Below are positions 63,353 through 64,000 of a stretch of 64,000 bases of DNA, in pieces. Source of the DNA: Neoceratodus forsteri (taxonomy: Eukaryota; Chordata; Ceratodontiformes; Ceratodontidae); contig CM028130.1 of the NCBI GenBank assembly GCA_016271365.2, forward strand, positions 474,430,001 through 474,494,000, read 5' to 3'. The notes beneath the pieces are model-generated. The model worked only from the letters and a program-made list of their open reading frames with translations. It was not told the origin of the DNA and did no database searches. The stretch's first letter is position 1. Each line of letters begins with the position of its first letter. Position numbers and translations under genes: made by a program.

Positions 63353-64000
63353 ATGTCGGTTCGAGAGCTAAGCGCTTTTCGAGCGGCGCTATCGTCGGTG
63401 CTCCTGTGGCGGCATTTCTCCATCTCGGACCGGCATGGCGTTTGCAGCCGTTGCCTGGGACCCAACCATGATATGGATTCATGCGGCGCCTGTTTCTCGA
63501 TGGACCGCCGTGTCCTCAAAATCCACGCGTTTAAGCTCGGCAAAGCCCCGCCGACCTTCGGGGGACGATGTCGCTCTTGGGATTCTCGGGCAAGGTCGTT
63601 AGGCCCTTCCCCCGGGTCCCCTCCCGGGCCTATAAGGTCCGAGGAGGAGGGGGTCACCTCGTCTTTTCTTGCCGAGGAGGAGGCCCCTTCTGCGTTGTTG
63701 GAGGAGTGTCATAGTCCCTTCCGGGGCCGCGGCGCCAACACCACCTTGGCAGTTACCTCCTCGGAGGTGCAGGCTCCCCCCGTGTCGAGGCCCTCGACTT
63801 TTGGGCCTGGCTCAGGTAGACCCTCGACGCCGCCTTTCGGCGCCGTTTCAGATCCCGGCACCGTTCGCGGTGCTGGTGATCGATGCAGCGCTGTTTTGGA
63901 TCCCGGCACCGTTCGCGGTGCCGGTGATCATGGCGGTGCTGCTTTGGGCCTCGGCGCCGTTCATGGTGCCGATGGACATGGCAGCGCCATCAGCAGTGCT
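63353..64000 (+). CDS. gag of element M (family III), open to window end
   Basis: ATG at 63353 (MSVRELSAFRAALSSVLLWR) opens 216 codons with no stop, running off the window. CSRCLGPNHDMDSC near residues 31-44 is an intact CxxC-x4-H-x4-C knuckle, closely matching D (PQHDMDTC). A basic segment (RRVLKIHAFKLGK) follows, then an acidic/Ser stretch and, from 63851, three 16-aa repeats based on DPGTVRGAGDxxxAxL. High GC and absence of decay suggest a young copy. It may be the start of an active or gag-only element; the enzymes would lie beyond the window. Confidence 0.82.
   Translation, partial: MSVRELSAFRAALSSVLLWRHFSISDRHGVCSRCLGPNHDMDSCGACFSMDRRVLKIHAFKLGKAPPTFGGRCRSWDSRARSLGPSPGSPPGPIRSEEEGVTSSFLAEEEAPSALLEECHSPFRGRGANTTLAVTSSEVQAPPVSRPSTFGPGSGRPSTPPFGAVSDPGTVRGAGDRCSAVLDPGTVRGAGDHGGAALGLGAVHGADGHGSAISSA
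63851..63994 (+). repeat. Three 48-bp in-frame tandem repeats in M gag
   Basis: GATCCCGGCACCGTTCGCGG starts at 63851 and 63899. A diverged copy (GGCCTCGGCGCCGTTCATGG) starts at 63947. All three stay in the gag frame. Confidence 0.9.

Noticed and set aside
1..64000. A host gene with exons
   Set aside because: Every coding block I could recognise belongs to a retrotransposon protein. No conserved cellular domain or convincing splice pattern was seen.

Overview
This is vertebrate nuclear DNA made almost entirely of transposable elements. I found no host protein gene and no rRNA or functional tRNA gene. Four related families of DIRS-like tyrosine-recombinase retrotransposons, CR1/L2-type LINEs whose 3' tails repeat TTTCTATG or TAGTATGT, a second jockey-superfamily LINE, a tRNA-headed SINE, a Gypsy LTR and simple repeats together suggest a large repeat-rich genome. 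An amphibian such as a caecilian or salamander fits best, but that is an inference from repeat content and no host gene confirms it.

DIRS labels used below. Family I (about 5.6-5.7 kb): G (+, 34529-40152), H (-, 44578-50266), J (-, 52706-58416), a 5' fragment K (61697-62465) and a recombinase fragment N (62466-63000). Family II: B (-, 2674-9148), a gag-rich copy F (29395-33060) and an isolated end (28690-29040). Family III: D (-, 10818-14792), L (-, 59391-61690) and M (+, from 63001 to past the window edge). Family IV: C (+, window start to about 15360). Coding order is gag (N-terminal CCHC knuckle, Arg/Gly- or Ser-rich parts), reverse transcriptase with RNase H and a Dam-like segment, then tyrosine recombinase. 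Inverted terminal repeats flank this, and an internal complementary region (ICR) carries the two ends joined as in a circle.

Layout. 1-15.36 kb: element C, split in its RT by B and in its recombinase by D; B also carries a LINE tail and a 293-bp tandem duplication. 15.37-17.3 kb: a short Gypsy LTR with primer-binding site and gag remnant, a minus-strand poly(A) retrocopy and a 70-bp minisatellite. 17.55-27.41 kb: one LINE opened three times, by a nearly full-length LINE, by a SINE-like retroposon and by a LINE of another subfamily. 27.4-33.5 kb: pieces of family II and III gag with LINE tails and two SINE types. 34.1-40.2 kb: complete element G inside a possible MITE. 40.6-44.4 kb: a jockey-type LINE carrying a retroposon and a putative solo LTR. 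44.5-52.1 kb: a minus-strand LINE cleanly split by H. 52.7-58.4 kb: element J. 59.4-64 kb: L, K, N and the start of M.

Nearly every copy has frameshifts or stops. The exceptions are long open gag frames in L and M and several hundred-residue recombinase or RT blocks. The most notable points are two copies of a gag-only family III DIRS element with the same internal junction, three copies of what looks like one tRNA-headed retroposon family each with a 13-bp target duplication, a LINE inserted in a LINE with a target duplication of about 55 bp, repeated loss of the second aspartate of the RT active site, and preserved circle-junction ICRs.
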